Assembly: GCA_023078555.1 (NCBI GenBank)
Contig: CM041196.1
Location: 930,001 to 994,000 of the forward strand
From: Ulva prolifera
Taxonomy: Eukaryota > Chlorophyta > Ulvophyceae > Ulvales > Ulvaceae
Reading direction: 5' to 3'
Length of the DNA stretch: 64,000 bases
The notes beneath the pieces are model-generated. The model was given only the letters and a program-made list of their open reading frames with translations, was not told the DNA's origin and did not search any database. Shown here piece after piece: positions 29,563-40,800 of the stretch. The position numbers and the translations under genes are program-made. Numbering within the stretch: the first letter of the stretch is position 1; the number at the start of each line of letters is the position of its first letter.

Positions 29563-31095
29563 TTGACCATTGAAGCAGCACTTGCTGGACCTGAAGCGCC
29601 GTTTTGGCAAGTTGCAGCTGATGAGGAGTACAATTCTCTCGTGTCAATGAATGCATGGGAACTCATGGCAGTGCCACGTGACAAAAAGGCCATTCCATCC
29701 AAATGGGTGTTCAAGAGGAAGTTGAACGCAGATGGTTCAATTGAGCGCTACAAAGCGCGCCTTGTGATCAAAGGCTTCTTTCAAAGACCTGGGGAAGACT
29801 ACAATGCAGTCTTTTCTCCAGTTGTGCGTGCAAGCACAGTCCGCCTGTTCTTCTCTATCGTGGCGAGCTTCGATCTTGAGTGCCATGCCATTGATATTAA
29901 AAATGCCTTCATCCAGGGCGATCTAGAAGAGCAGATATTCATGCAACAGCCAGCGGGATATGATGATAACACAGGCCGTGCTTGTCTCTTGAACAAGAGT
30001 CTGTATGGCCTCAAGCAGGCTCCACGTGTGTGGAACAAGCTGCTTTCAGCCCACATTGTCTTCCTGGGATTTGTCCAGAACAAGAGCGATGGTGCATTCT
30101 TCATGTTGTTCTCTGAGCAACTCGGCTTTGTCCTCCTCCTTTGTTATGTGGACGACATTCAGATTGCTGCCAAGAAATTGAGCAGCGTTCAGAAGATCAA
30201 GCAAGCAATCTTGCTCAAATTCCCTGGGAAAGATCTGGGTGAGTCAAAGTTCTTCCTGCAAATGTCAATTCAACGAAATCGCCAACAGAAGCTCGTCTAC
30301 TTAAAGCAGCAACGCCACATTGAAAAGCTGGTTGATGAGCACAACCTTCAAGATGCATGGCCAGTGTCAATCCCAATGATCGTCAATGTATATAAAGACC
30401 CATCAGGTCAAACAATCACAGATCCAACCGCCATTTCGCAGTACAAGTCTATTGTGGGAGCTCTTCTCCACATTGCCAACCACACCAGGCCAGATGTTGC
30501 GTTCGCTGTCTCCTACCTGGCCAGATTTACTGCTCAGCCAACATGCAGCAACTTTGCTAGGCTGAAAGATGTGCTGCTATACCTGCATGGCACTGCTTCC
30601 TACAGCTTGAGACTAGGAGGCCCTGAATGTGCATTGCATGGTTTCTGTGATTCTGATTGGGCTGGTTGTGTGTATACAAGGAAATCAACGACAGGCTTCA
30701 TTGTGAAGTGCGGCATAGGTAGCATTGTTTGGAAGTGTTCCAAGCAGGCCACCGTGAGTCGCTCATCATCAGAAGCAGAATACATAGCAGCTGGAGAGAT
30801 TGCAAAAGAAGTACAGTATCTGTACGACATGGCTCCTCAAGTGGGCCTTCCTCCTGCTTGTATACCAATAGGGATTGACAACAGGGCAGCGAAGAGTTTA
30901 ATTGAAGATCCACTTTCAGCTGCCCGGACTAAGCACATAGAAATTGTTTTTCATCATGTGAGAGAGAAGGTGAAGCGACAGCAGATGAGATTCATACCAG
31001 TTCCAACAGCTGACAATCCAGCTGATGTTTTAACAAAGCCACTGTCGCAACAGATGTTTGAGAAGCATCGTCAGACGCTTGGCGTTGTGCCCTAG
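29563..31095 (+). CDS. Family A copia ORF2: reverse transcriptase-RNase H
   Basis: 510 codons, YVDD and RNase H intact; again -1 relative to ORF1 and without ATG. It carries PGEDYNAVF where the others have PGVDYNAVF. Confidence 0.91.
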   Translation: MTIEAALAGPEAPFWQVAADEEYNSLVSMNAWELMAVPRDKKAIPSKWVFKRKLNADGSIERYKARLVIKGFFQRPGEDYNAVFSPVVRASTVRLFFSIVASFDLECHAIDIKNAFIQGDLEEQIFMQQPAGYDDNTGRACLLNKSLYGLKQAPRVWNKLLSAHIVFLGFVQNKSDGAFFMLFSEQLGFVLLLCYVDDIQIAAKKLSSVQKIKQAILLKFPGKDLGESKFFLQMSIQRNRQQKLVYLKQQRHIEKLVDEHNLQDAWPVSIPMIVNVYKDPSGQTITDPTAISQYKSIVGALLHIANHTRPDVAFAVSYLARFTAQPTCSNFARLKDVLLYLHGTASYSLRLGGPECALHGFCDSDWAGCVYTRKSTTGFIVKCGIGSIVWKCSKQATVSRSSSEAEYIAAGEIAKEVQYLYDMAPQVGLPPACIPIGIDNRAAKSLIEDPLSAARTKHIEIVFHHVREKVKRQQMRFIPVPTADNPADVLTKPLSQQMFEKHRQTLGVVP

Positions 31096-31107
31096 ACTAT
31101 GGGGGCG

Positions 31108-31416
31108 TGTTGAGAGAAGTGTGTTTAGCCTAGTGCTGAGCGCCCGCTGAGTAGACATGCTGACTCGCGCTGACTCGCGCTGACTCGTGCTGAGTCAATG
31201 TAGCGGCTAATGCATATCATGCAGCAACAGTGTGCTAGTGGTCATGACTGTGGGATATTGATCTGCATATAGTGTAGCTGTAGTTAGTGAGCATCACAGA
31301 GTGCTTGCTAACGACCCACATGTCGTGACAGGTGTGACCTCAAACTCATTGCATAAATATGTCGCCCTCTCTCATGTAAACACAGAGTGCTTGCTAACGA
31401 CCCACATGTCGTGACA
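31108..31416 (+). repeat. 3' LTR (309 bp), family A
   Basis: Full-length form with the duplicated 3' segment. It is followed directly by GAGGATGAAG from inside another family A integrase. Confidence 0.93.
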
Positions 31417-31420
31417 GAGG

Positions 31421-32527
31421 ATGAAGAGAGAATCATTTCCCGCAACACACCGCAGAGCATCTGCCAAGCTGGAGCGTCTGCACACTGATATTGCAGGACC
31501 ATTTGAAACATCCGCAGGTGGTGCCAATTACTACCTGATGGTCGTTGATGACTTCAGTGGCTATAAAGTCATCGTCCCGATTGCCAGAAAATCTGATGCA
31601 GCAGATGCACTGATGAATCTCATTCCGAAACTTGAGAAGAAGTACAATGCCACTGTTCGTGACGTGCGCTTTGATCGCGACACAGTGTTTCTGTCCAACA
31701 AAGTGCAGTCCTTCCTCAATGACAGGCACATTGAGTCACAAGAAACATCAGGCTACAGCCCAGCTGAGAATGGGCATGCAGAGCGAGGCATCGGCTCTTG
31801 CTCAGTTTTGCGTGACTCTCTGATGGCAGATGCAGGCTTAAAGAAGAAGTATTGGGCAGAGGCAGCAATGCATGCCGTGTATCTGTCCAACATCATGTCC
31901 AGCGAAGGTGAGCCATCATCATGGCAGCTCCTGAAAGGCACCAAGCCTGATATCAGCAATTTGCACATCTGGGGCTGCACGTGCTTCGTGCGAGTCCCAT
32001 CCGAGAAGCGCAAGAAAGGTCAACTCCCAGCCAAAGCAGTCGTGGGTAAGCATCTTGGCTATGCTCAGCCAAATTTCAAAGCATTCAGAATCCTGCTTCC
32101 TGATGGCAAGGTCCAGATCTCCAGAGATGTGAGGTTTGATGAGTCGGCAGCACCAGCAAGCGATGATCGCTTCGACATGTTGTCAGATGTGATGGACGCA
32201 ACAGCGCCGCCACAAGCGCCACCGCAAGCGCCACCACAAGCAGCATCGCAATCACAGCCTCAGATTCAGCAGCAATTGCAGCAGCAAATTTCTCTGCCAT
32301 TGCCGCCGGCGCATGTGCAGCCACTCATGTCGACAAATCCGCTCTATGATGAACAAGAGCAAGCGCCTGAGGATGCAGCTCCAGAAGAGGAACCTTCTGA
32401 TGAGTCCGCCGTGCAACCCGTCATGCCACGGCGCAATCCTCCGCGCAAACGACAGCCACCTCAGGATCCTTATCGGCAATTCATGCACGGTCTCCCACGC
32501 AACGCCCATGTGAATTTTCGGCTGTAG
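31421..32527 (+). pseudogene. Family A ORF1 remnant: integrase catalytic region and linker
   Basis: 368 codons, from the integrase HHCC C-terminal edge (MKRESFPATH) through the catalytic domain (DIAGPF, PAENGHAERG) to the linker. Gag, protease and most of the zinc-binding domain are missing. It ends with the usual TAG. Confidence 0.9.
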
Positions 32528-32544
32528 GGCTCGCTCCTGAGCCC

Positions 32545-34077
32545 TTGACCATTGAAGCAGCACTTGCTGGACCTGAAGCGCCGTTTTGGCAAGTTGCAGC
32601 TGATGAGGAGTACAATTCTCTCGTGTCAATGAATGCATGGGAACTCATGGCAGTGCCACGTGACAAAAAGGCAATTCCATCCAAATGGGTGTTCAAGAGG
32701 AAGTTGAACGCAGATGGTTCAATTGAGCGCTACAAAGCGCGCCTTGTGATCAAAGGCTTCTTTCAAAGACCTGGAGTAGACTACAATGCAGTCTTTTCTC
32801 CAGTTGTGCGTGCAAGCACAGTCCGCCTGTTCTTCTCTATCGTGGCGAGCTTCGATCTTGAGTGCCATGCCATTGATATTAAAAATGCCTTCATCCAGGG
32901 CGATCTAGAAGAGCAGATATTCATGCAACAGCCAGCGGGATATGATGATAACACAGGCCGTGCTTGTCTCTTGAACAAGAGTCTGTATGGCCTCAAGCAG
33001 GCTCCACGTGTGTGGAACAAGCTGCTTTCAGCCCACATTGTCTTCCTGGGATTTGTCCAGAACAAGAGCGATGGTGCATTGTTCATGTTGTTCTCTGAGC
33101 AACTCGGCTTTGTCCTCCTCCTTTGTTATGTGGACGACATTCAGATTGCTGCCAAGAAATTGAGCAGCGTTCAGAAGATCAAGCAAGCAATCTTGCTCAA
33201 ATTCCCTGGGAAAGATCTGGGTGAGTCAAAGTTCTTCTTGCAAATGTCAATTCAACGAAATCGCCAACAGAAGCTCGTCTACTTAAGGCAGCAACGCCAC
33301 ATTGAAAAGCTGATTGATGAGCACAATCTTCAAGATGCATGGCCAATGTCAATCCCAATGATCGTCAATGTATATAAAGACCCATCAGGTCAAACAATCA
33401 CAGACCCGACCGCCATTTCGCAGTACAAGTCTATTGTGGGAGCTCTTCTCCACATTGCCAACCACACCAGGCCAGATGTTGCGTTCGCTGTCTCCTACCT
33501 AGCCAGATTTACTGCTCAGCCAACATGCAGCAACTTTGCTAGGCTGAAAGATGTGCTGCTATACCTGCATGGCACTGCTTCCTACAGCTTGAGGCTAGGA
33601 GGCCCTGAATGTGCATTGCATGGTTTCTGTGATTCTGATTGGGCTGGTTGTGTGTATACACGGAAATCAACGACAGGCTTCATTGTGAAATGCGGCATAG
33701 GTAGCATTGTCTGGAAGTGTTCCAAGCAGGCCACCGTGAGTCGCTCATCATCAGAAGCAGAATACATAGCAGCTGGAGAGATTGCCAAAGAAGTACAGTA
33801 TCTGTACGACATGGCTCCTCAAGTGGGCCTTCCTCCCGCTTGTATACCAATAGGGATTGACAACAGGGCAGCGAAGAGTTTAATTGAAGATCCACTTTCA
33901 GCTGCCCGGACTAAGCACATAGAAATTGTTTTTCATCATGTGAGAGAGAAGGTGAAGCGACAGCAGATGAGATTCATACCAGTTCCAACAGCTGACAATC
34001 CAGCTGATGTTTTAACGAAGCCACTGTCGCAACAGATGTTTGAGAAGCATCGTCAGACGCTTGGCGTTGTGCCCTAG
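32545..34077 (+). CDS. Family A copia ORF2: reverse transcriptase-RNase H
   Basis: 510 codons with intact YVDD and RNase H motifs, in a copy that has lost its 5' half. It could act only if expressed from a chimeric transcript. The frame is -1 relative to the ORF1 remnant, as in every family A copy. Confidence 0.88.
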   Translation: MTIEAALAGPEAPFWQVAADEEYNSLVSMNAWELMAVPRDKKAIPSKWVFKRKLNADGSIERYKARLVIKGFFQRPGVDYNAVFSPVVRASTVRLFFSIVASFDLECHAIDIKNAFIQGDLEEQIFMQQPAGYDDNTGRACLLNKSLYGLKQAPRVWNKLLSAHIVFLGFVQNKSDGALFMLFSEQLGFVLLLCYVDDIQIAAKKLSSVQKIKQAILLKFPGKDLGESKFFLQMSIQRNRQQKLVYLRQQRHIEKLIDEHNLQDAWPMSIPMIVNVYKDPSGQTITDPTAISQYKSIVGALLHIANHTRPDVAFAVSYLARFTAQPTCSNFARLKDVLLYLHGTASYSLRLGGPECALHGFCDSDWAGCVYTRKSTTGFIVKCGIGSIVWKCSKQATVSRSSSEAEYIAAGEIAKEVQYLYDMAPQVGLPPACIPIGIDNRAAKSLIEDPLSAARTKHIEIVFHHVREKVKRQQMRFIPVPTADNPADVLTKPLSQQMFEKHRQTLGVVP

Positions 34078-34159
34078 ACTATGGGGGCGTGTTAAGAGAA
34101 GTGTGTTTAGCCTAGTGCTGAGCGCCCGCTGAGTAGACATGCTGACTCGCGCTGACTCG

Positions 34160-36389
34160 CTGCTTGTGGTGGCGCTTGCGGTGGCGCTTGTGGCGGCGCT
34201 GCTGCGTCCATCACATCTGACAACATATCGAAGCGATCATCGCTTGCTGGTGCTGCCGACTCATCAAACCTCACATCTCTGGAGATCTGGACCTTGCCAT
34301 CAGGAAGCAGGATTCTGAATGCTTTGAAATTTGGCTGAGCATAGCCAAGATGCTTACCCACGACTGCTTTGGCTGGGAGTTGACCTTTCTTGCGCTTCTC
34401 GGATGGGACTCGCACGAAGCACGTGCAGCCCCAGATGTGCAAATTGCTGATATCAGGCTTGGTGCCTTTCAGGAGCTGCCATGATGATGGCTCACCTTCA
34501 CTGGACATGATGTTGGACAGGTACACGGCATGCATTGCTGCCTCTGCCCAATACTTCTGCTTTAAGCCTGCATCTGCCATCAGAGAGTCACGCAAAACTG
34601 AGCAAGAGCCGATGCCTCGCTCTGCATGCCCATTCTCAGCTGGGCTGTAGCCTGATGTTTCTTGTGACTCAATGTGCCTGTCATTGAGGAAGGACTGCAC
34701 TTTGTTGGACAGAAACACTGTGTCGCGATCAAAGCGCACGGCACGAACAGTGGCATTGTACTTCTTCTCAAGTTTCGGAATGAGATTCATCAGGGCATCT
34801 GCTGCATCAGATTTTCTGGCAATCGGGACGATGACTTTATAGCCACTGAAGTCATCAACGACCATCAGGTAGTAATTGGCACCACCTGCGGATGTTTCAA
34901 ATGGTCCTGCGATATCAGTGTGCAGACGCTCCAGCTTGGCAGATGCTCTGCGGTGTGTTGCGGGAAATGATTCTCTCTTCATCCTCCCTATTGCACACGG
35001 AGTGCACACAGCTGTTGACTTGAGCTGTTCATCAAACACACGAGCTGGGGGCAGGCCTTGCACAGTCTCTCCTCGGGACATCTTTGCCAAGGTGCTGTGG
35101 CCTGCATGACCGAATCTGCGATGCCATATGATGGCATCATTCACATGGGATGCAGCAGCAGCCTGTATCACCTGATCTGAGATGATCGGCTTACACTGTA
35201 CACAGTAGAGACGATTGACTTTGTCGCCTCTCAAGAGCTGCTTGGAGCCATTGCAAAGAATAATCTTGTCTTTCTCGCCTGTGTACGAGAGCCCTGCTTC
35301 ATCAGCACGGCTGAGAGATATCAGATTGTCTTGCAGCTTCGGAACAAGCAGCACATTCTTCAGCTCGACCTCTTCACCGCAATGATTGGTCAGCTTGACT
35401 GTGCCAACGGCTGAAACTTCCTCGGTCTGGTTGTTGGCTACAGTACATGTTGATTGCATGGCAGTAATGTCATGCAGATACTCAGCTCGATTCACCATGT
35501 GATCGGTAGCTGCTGAATCAAAGAGCCATCTAGACTCTTGTGAGGACGCAGCATTTGCAATGCAAACAAATGCGCTGGTGCTTGGAGGGCCAGATGCTTG
35601 ACTAGCATTGGCACCAGAACCTCTGCCAGTGCCACGATATCCACGGCCACGGCCTCGGCCACGGCCTCTGCCACGGCCTCTACCACGGCCTGCGCCTCGG
35701 CCAGCATTGGGATCATTCTCATAGGAAAGCTGATCATTCTTCAGTTTGTAGCACTGGAGAATCTGATGGCCTGGTCTGTGGCAATACTCACATTGAGGTC
35801 TCTGATCTGAGCTTATCTGATAAGCTCCGGACCGGGATAATGATGACGTGTCATGCAGCTTCTGATAGAAGGTGCCTCTGAGATTCTCAGTCACGTCATC
35901 AAATGAGGGCAGAGTGGGCCGAGCCGATGTGGCTTGAGCCCATGATGAGAAGTCAGATTCATCAAGAGCAGCTAGAAACGTGAGAACAAACTCGTCTTCC
36001 TTGTGCATCTGTGCTGAGATCAATTCAGCACGTAAATGCTCTGCTCTGGTGATGAAGGTGTCGAGTGACTCATCAGCATTTTTCCTGAAGCTGGCTTGAG
36101 CTCGAGATAAGGCTATCTTCCGAGCCGAACTGACACCGGAGAACTGCTTCTTCAGCACGTCCCATATGTCTTTGGGAGATGCTGTGGGGCTGACTTGATG
36201 TATTAAATCATCTCCGACATTGCATGCAAGTGCAAGTCGAGCTGCGTTTTTATGAGCGACGTCACCAGCATCATTGGCAACGGCGGTCCAGCATTCAAGG
36301 CTTCTAAGCAGGATTTCCATCCGCTGAAACCATTGGACAGCATTGGCTTGAGTGAGCTCAATGCCAAGCTTGACATCTTTAAGATTCAT
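34160..36389 (-). pseudogene. Family A ORF1 (gag-protease-integrase), lacks C-terminal linker
   Basis: About 743 codons of ORF1 in an undamaged frame: gag, CCHC, Gly-Arg tract, protease and integrase are all present. After the Pro/Gln/Ala-rich linker the frame reads through the neighbouring LTR fragment to a stop at 34107, adding foreign residues. Missing RT makes the copy non-autonomous. Confidence 0.88.
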
Positions 36390-36433
36390 TTCAGATCTTT
36401 GAAACGCAGTGGAATCGTCAAAAGCCCATAACC

Positions 36434-36731
36434 TGTCACGACATGTGGGTCGTTAGCAAGCACTCTGTGTTACATGAGAGACGGCGACATATTGATGCAA
36501 TGAGTTTGAGGTCACACCTGTCACGACATGTGGGTCGTTAGCAAGCACTCTGTGATGCTCACTAACTACAGCTATACTATATGCAGATCAATATCCCACA
36601 GTCATGACCACTAGCACACTGTTGCTGCATGATATGCATTAGCCGCTACATTGACTCAGCACGAGTCAGCGCGAGTCAGCATGTCTACTCAGCGGGCGCT
36701 CAGCACTAGGCTAAACACACTTCTCTTAACA
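36434..36731 (-). repeat. 5' LTR of the truncated minus-strand family A element
   Basis: 298 bp. On the minus strand it starts TGTTAAGAGAAG, a variant shared only with 34090 and 42907, and ends GTCGTGACA. It is followed by GGTTATGGGC. Confidence 0.92.
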
Positions 36732-37450
36732 CTCTTGCAATGCGCCATCTTCATTCTTGTGCTTCGGTGACCACGAGCATTGAGCCGCCGTATGCCGGCG
36801 TGCATGGGGAGCACGGAGCAGGGGCCGTGGGGGAGCACCGAGCGGACATCCTCGCGATCTTGCCGGGGGGGCGTCATGTCATGGTGGACGTGACGGTGAC
36901 GCACCCGCTCGGGAAGGAAGCTTTGCGTAGGGGGTCGCATCGGGAAGATGCCTCGGCGGCGAAGGTCGCGGAGAAGCTCAAGCGGGCTGATTGGGAGAAG
37001 TTTGCTGATAAGCCGCAGTATGAGTTTGTTCCGTTTGCCGTTGAGTCCTATGGGAAGTTCGGGCCGCGGGCTGAGGAGTACATCAGGGAGTTGGGTGAGA
37101 TTGCTGCGGCATCAGGCCGGGTCTCCAAGTCGGTGTTTGTGATGAATGCGTACAGGTTGCTTTCGTGTGTGTTGCAGAAGGGCAATGCGACAATGTATGC
37201 GCGCACACTGACGGCCGTCGCTCGGTCGTGCGGCAAGCATTTCACCCATGGCTTTGATGTGCCGGTGGATGGCTTTGTGGGTTGAGTGCTCTGGCCGTGG
37301 GGCGTTTGATGCTTTTGTGGTTGGTTGTTCTCTGGGGTTTTTGGTTGTGTTGCTTTCTTGTGGTTGCTGGTGTGGCGGCCGGTCGCTGGGTTGGCTTGAT
37401 GTTGTCTGTTTGCTTTGCCATACAATGGCCAGATATGTGTAACTTGATTG
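36732..37450 (+). pseudogene. Non-LTR fragment: endonuclease domain, C-terminus and 3' UTR
   Basis: It starts at CTCTTGCAATGCGCC (LAMRHLH) and runs in frame for ~180 codons through RADILAIL, MVDVTVTHP, KFADKPQYEFVP and the C-terminal helices to a stop near 37285. The 3' UTR follows, ending ATATGTGTAACTTGAT. Confidence 0.88.
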
Positions 37451-37545
37451 TGATTACCATGATGGTTGGTGAGCTGCACGGTGCCAACTGCAGTGACTTC
37501 GGCTGTCTGTTTGTTGGCAACTGTGCACTTGGAGCTGAAGGGCTT
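37451..37545 (-). pseudogene. Family B gag/protease fragment, left part
   Basis: Matches family B around 40645-40737. It is separated from its right part (41904-42065) by the family B insertion; the TSD GGCTT (37541-37545, 41904-41908) marks the split. Confidence 0.85.
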
Positions 37546-37791
37546 TGTCGTGACAGAGGGAAGGTCAGTGAGACTCGATTTACAGATACAGGAGCATGAC
37601 ATGAACGATGCAGAGACGTAGACATACCTGTCGTGACAGAGGGAAGGTCAGTGAGACTCGATAGAGCTCACTGCCCACATCTAGACTATATATGCAGAGT
37701 ACGCCCTTCTGTCACGACCCTCATGATCACACAAGTGAGTCAACTACATGCATGTTCACATTGGCCTAGACTAAACCTATTTCTCTCGACA
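37546..37791 (-). repeat. 3' LTR of the complete family B element
   Basis: 246 bp. On the minus strand TGTCGAGAGAAATAGG...GTCACGACA, with TATATATAG and two copies of ATCGAGTCTCACTGACC near the 3' end. Confidence 0.94.
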
Positions 37792-37803
37792 CTCCCACGT
37801 AGT

Positions 37804-40800
37804 CTAAGGCACAACTCCTAGGGTCTGGCGATGCTTCTCAAACAACTGTTGAGGCAACGGCTTCGTCAAAATGTCAGCTGGGTTATCAGCTGTTGGCACT
37901 TGTACAAAACGCATCTGCTTGCGCTTGACCTTCTCCCTGATGTGATGATAGATCGTCTCAATGTGCCTCGTACGTGCAGCAGACAATGGGTCCTCAATCA
38001 AACTCTTCGCTGCTTGATTGTCAATACCCACTGCAACACAATAAGAGGGCAGCCCCATTTGAGGGACCATGTTGAAAAAATACTGCACTTCTTTCGCAAT
38101 TTCTCCTGCTGCAATATATTCTGCTTCGGATGAAGACCTGCTCAAGGTCGGCTGCTTGGCCGATTTCCAGGCAATGGAACCTAACCCACATTTCACAACA
38201 TACCCGGTCGTCGACTTCCGTGTCGACGTGCAACCTGCCCAATCTGAGTCACAAAAACCATGAAGAGCGCACTCTGGTCCTCCTAATCTCAAGCTGTATG
38301 AGGCTGTGCCTTTGAGATACAACAAAACATCTTTCAGTCTTGCAAAGCTGCTACCTGTAGGCTGAGCAGTGAACCTAGCAAGAAATGACACAGCAAATGC
38401 AATATCAGGACGAGTGTTGTTGGCAATGTGGAGCAGGGCTCCGACGATGGACTTGTATTGCGAGACAGCTGCAACATCTGTGATGGTTGGACCTGCAGGG
38501 TCTTTGCCGAGATTGGTGATCATCGGGATTGCAATCGGCCATGCGTCCTTCAGTCCGTGCTGATCAATGAGCTTCTCGATGTGTCGTTGCTGCTTCAGGT
38601 GGATCGTGCGGGCTGCTCTGTTGCGTTGCATTGTCATCTGCAGGAAATACTTGGAATCTCCTGTGTCTTTGCCTGGAAACTTCGTCAAGATGGCTTTCTT
38701 GATGTTCTGCACACTGGTGAGTTGCTTTGCTGCGATCTGGATGTCGTCAACGTAGCAGAGGATCAAAACGAAGCCAAGCTGTTCTGTGTACAGCATGAAG
38801 AGTGCTCCATCACTCTGGCTCTGAACAAATCCCAGAAACACGAAGTAGGCCGTGATAGTCTTGTTCCACACACGTGGAGCCTGCTTCAGCCCATACAAGC
38901 TCTTGTTGAGCATGCAAACCTGACCTGAGTCATCATCATACCCGTCTGGCTGCATCATGAAGATCTTCTCTTCAACGGCTCCTTGGATGAATGCATTCTT
39001 GATGTCGATGGAATGACACACAAGATCAAAAGAGGCAACAATGGAGAGAAATAGGCGCACGGTGCTGGCACGCACAACGGGGGCAAAGACCGCATTGTAG
39101 TCTATACCTTCTCTCTGATAAAACCCTTTTATCACCAAGCGGGCTTTGTAGCGTTCAATGGAGCCATCTGCATTGAGTTTTCGTTTGAAAACCCACTTGC
39201 AAGGAATGGCGTTCTTGCCTGATGGCAGCCGCACCAGCTCCCACGCATTCATGGAAACCAGGGAGGTGTACTCCTCTTCAACCGCCGCTTGCCACATGGG
39301 TGCTGCATCAAACAAAGGATTGACTGCCATGAGATGCACAAGATCCGGTTGCACGGCAGGCTGTTGCTGCTGTGGTTGTACGGCAGGCTGCGGCTGTTGC
39401 GGTGGCAGCTGCGGCTGTTGCGGTGGCTGCTCTGGTTGCTGGTTGAGCTGCGGATGCGGCATTGCTGTCTCCATCAGATTGGAGCAGTCGTTGTCAATCC
39501 GGGCATCGCTGGCAGGTGCTGCTGATTCATCAAATTTGACATCCCTTGAGATGATGACTGAACCACTGGGCAACAAAACTCGGTATGCTTGGAAGTTTGG
39601 CTGGGCAAACCCAAGGAACTTGCCCACTGAAGATTTGGGCGGAAGCTCACCCTTTTTGCGCTTCTGCGCTGGAATCTTGTAGTGGCATGTGCAGCCCCAC
39701 ACATGCAAGTCACTGATGTCTGGCTTGCTGCCTTTGAGCAGCTCCCATGCGGACGGACCGCCATTGCTGCTCATGATATTGGAGAGGTATGCAGCATGCA
39801 CCACTGCCTCTGCCCAATATATATTCTTCAAACCGGAATCTGACAATAGGGCATCACGAATGTCCGAGGTGCTGCCTATGCCGCGCTCAGCATGCCCGTT
39901 CTCCGGTGGGCTGTAGCCAGATGTAGGCTGTGGCTCAATATGAATGCTTTTGAACCATGCTTTCATGCGGTTTGAGAGGAACACGGCATCTCGATCAAAC
40001 CGCATGTACTGTACTTTCGAATCGTACTTGTTTTCAAGCCTCGGGATGATGTCCATGAGGCAGTCTGCAGCATCTGACTTGCGAGCAATTGGAGTGACGA
40101 GCTTGTAGTTGCTGAAGTCATCAACAATCATGAGATAGTAATTAGCCTTGCCCGGTGTCGTCACAAAAGGACCAGCAATGTCCACATGAAGCTTCTCTAG
40201 CTTCTTGGTTGCACGTTGGTGTGAGGCTGGAAATGGTTTGCGTTTCATCTTGCCTTCAGCACATGGTGTGCATACGGCTGTTGATTGGAGCTGCTGTTCA
40301 AATGCTTGTGGTGGCGGCAATCCGCGCACTGTTTCACCTCTTGACATCTTTGCAAGAGTGCTGTGGCCAGCATGGCCAAGTCTGCGATGCCATAGGATGG
40401 CATTGTCTGAGTGGGACACGTTGGCACCCTGTATGTCAGGCGCGGAGCCCGAGAGCACGGGCTTGCATCGAACCTCGTAGAGACCATTTGTCAAAGGCCC
40501 TACCAGCAGCTCTGTACGCTGATCCCTTAAGATGATTTGGTTGTTTTGGCCAGAGTAGGACAAACCTGCTTCGTCTGCACGGCTGAGAGAGATGAGGTTG
40601 TGCTGTAGAGTGGGGACGAGCAAGACGCCTTTGAGAGTGACCTGATTACCATGATGGTTGGTGAGCTGCACGAAGCCAACTGCAGTGACTTCGGCTGTCT
40701 GTTTGTTGGCAACTGTGCACTTGGAGCTGAAGGGCTTGGCATCATGGAGAACGGCAGGGTCATTCACCATGTGGTCAGTCGAAGCTGAGTCGAATAACCA

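Larger units (their letters stand above)
26765..31416 (+). mobile_element. Family A Ty1/copia element with a short 5' LTR
   Basis: 5' LTR 26765-26986 (222 bp), primer site 26987, ORF1 27032-29545, ORF2 29563-31095, 3' LTR 31108-31416 (309 bp). The 5' LTR lacks the terminal 87-bp duplication found in the 3' LTR. Flanks are TCCTC and GAGGA, not a direct duplication; the right side is another family A copy, so one boundary was rearranged. Confidence 0.93.
31417..34159 (+). mobile_element. Family A Ty1/copia element, 5'-truncated, 3' LTR cut
   Basis: It starts inside integrase (ATGAAGAGAGAATC) and runs through RT-RNase H to a partial 3' LTR (34090-34159, TGTTAAGAGAAG variant). The LTR stops after ~70 bp, joined to a minus-strand family A copy. 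Confidence 0.9.
34160..36731 (-). mobile_element. Family A Ty1/copia element, 3'-truncated
   Basis: Minus-strand copy with 5' LTR 36434-36731 (298 bp, one ~10-bp repeat fewer), a degraded primer site and ORF1. It lacks ORF2 and the 3' LTR. The coding end (PPQAPPQAAS) abuts the broken LTR of the plus-strand copy, forming an inverted junction at ~34160. Confidence 0.9.

Noticed and set aside
26760..31421. TCCTC / GAGGA flanks as a target-site duplication of the 26765 element
   Set aside because: They are reverse complements, not a direct repeat, and each belongs to a different flanking element.
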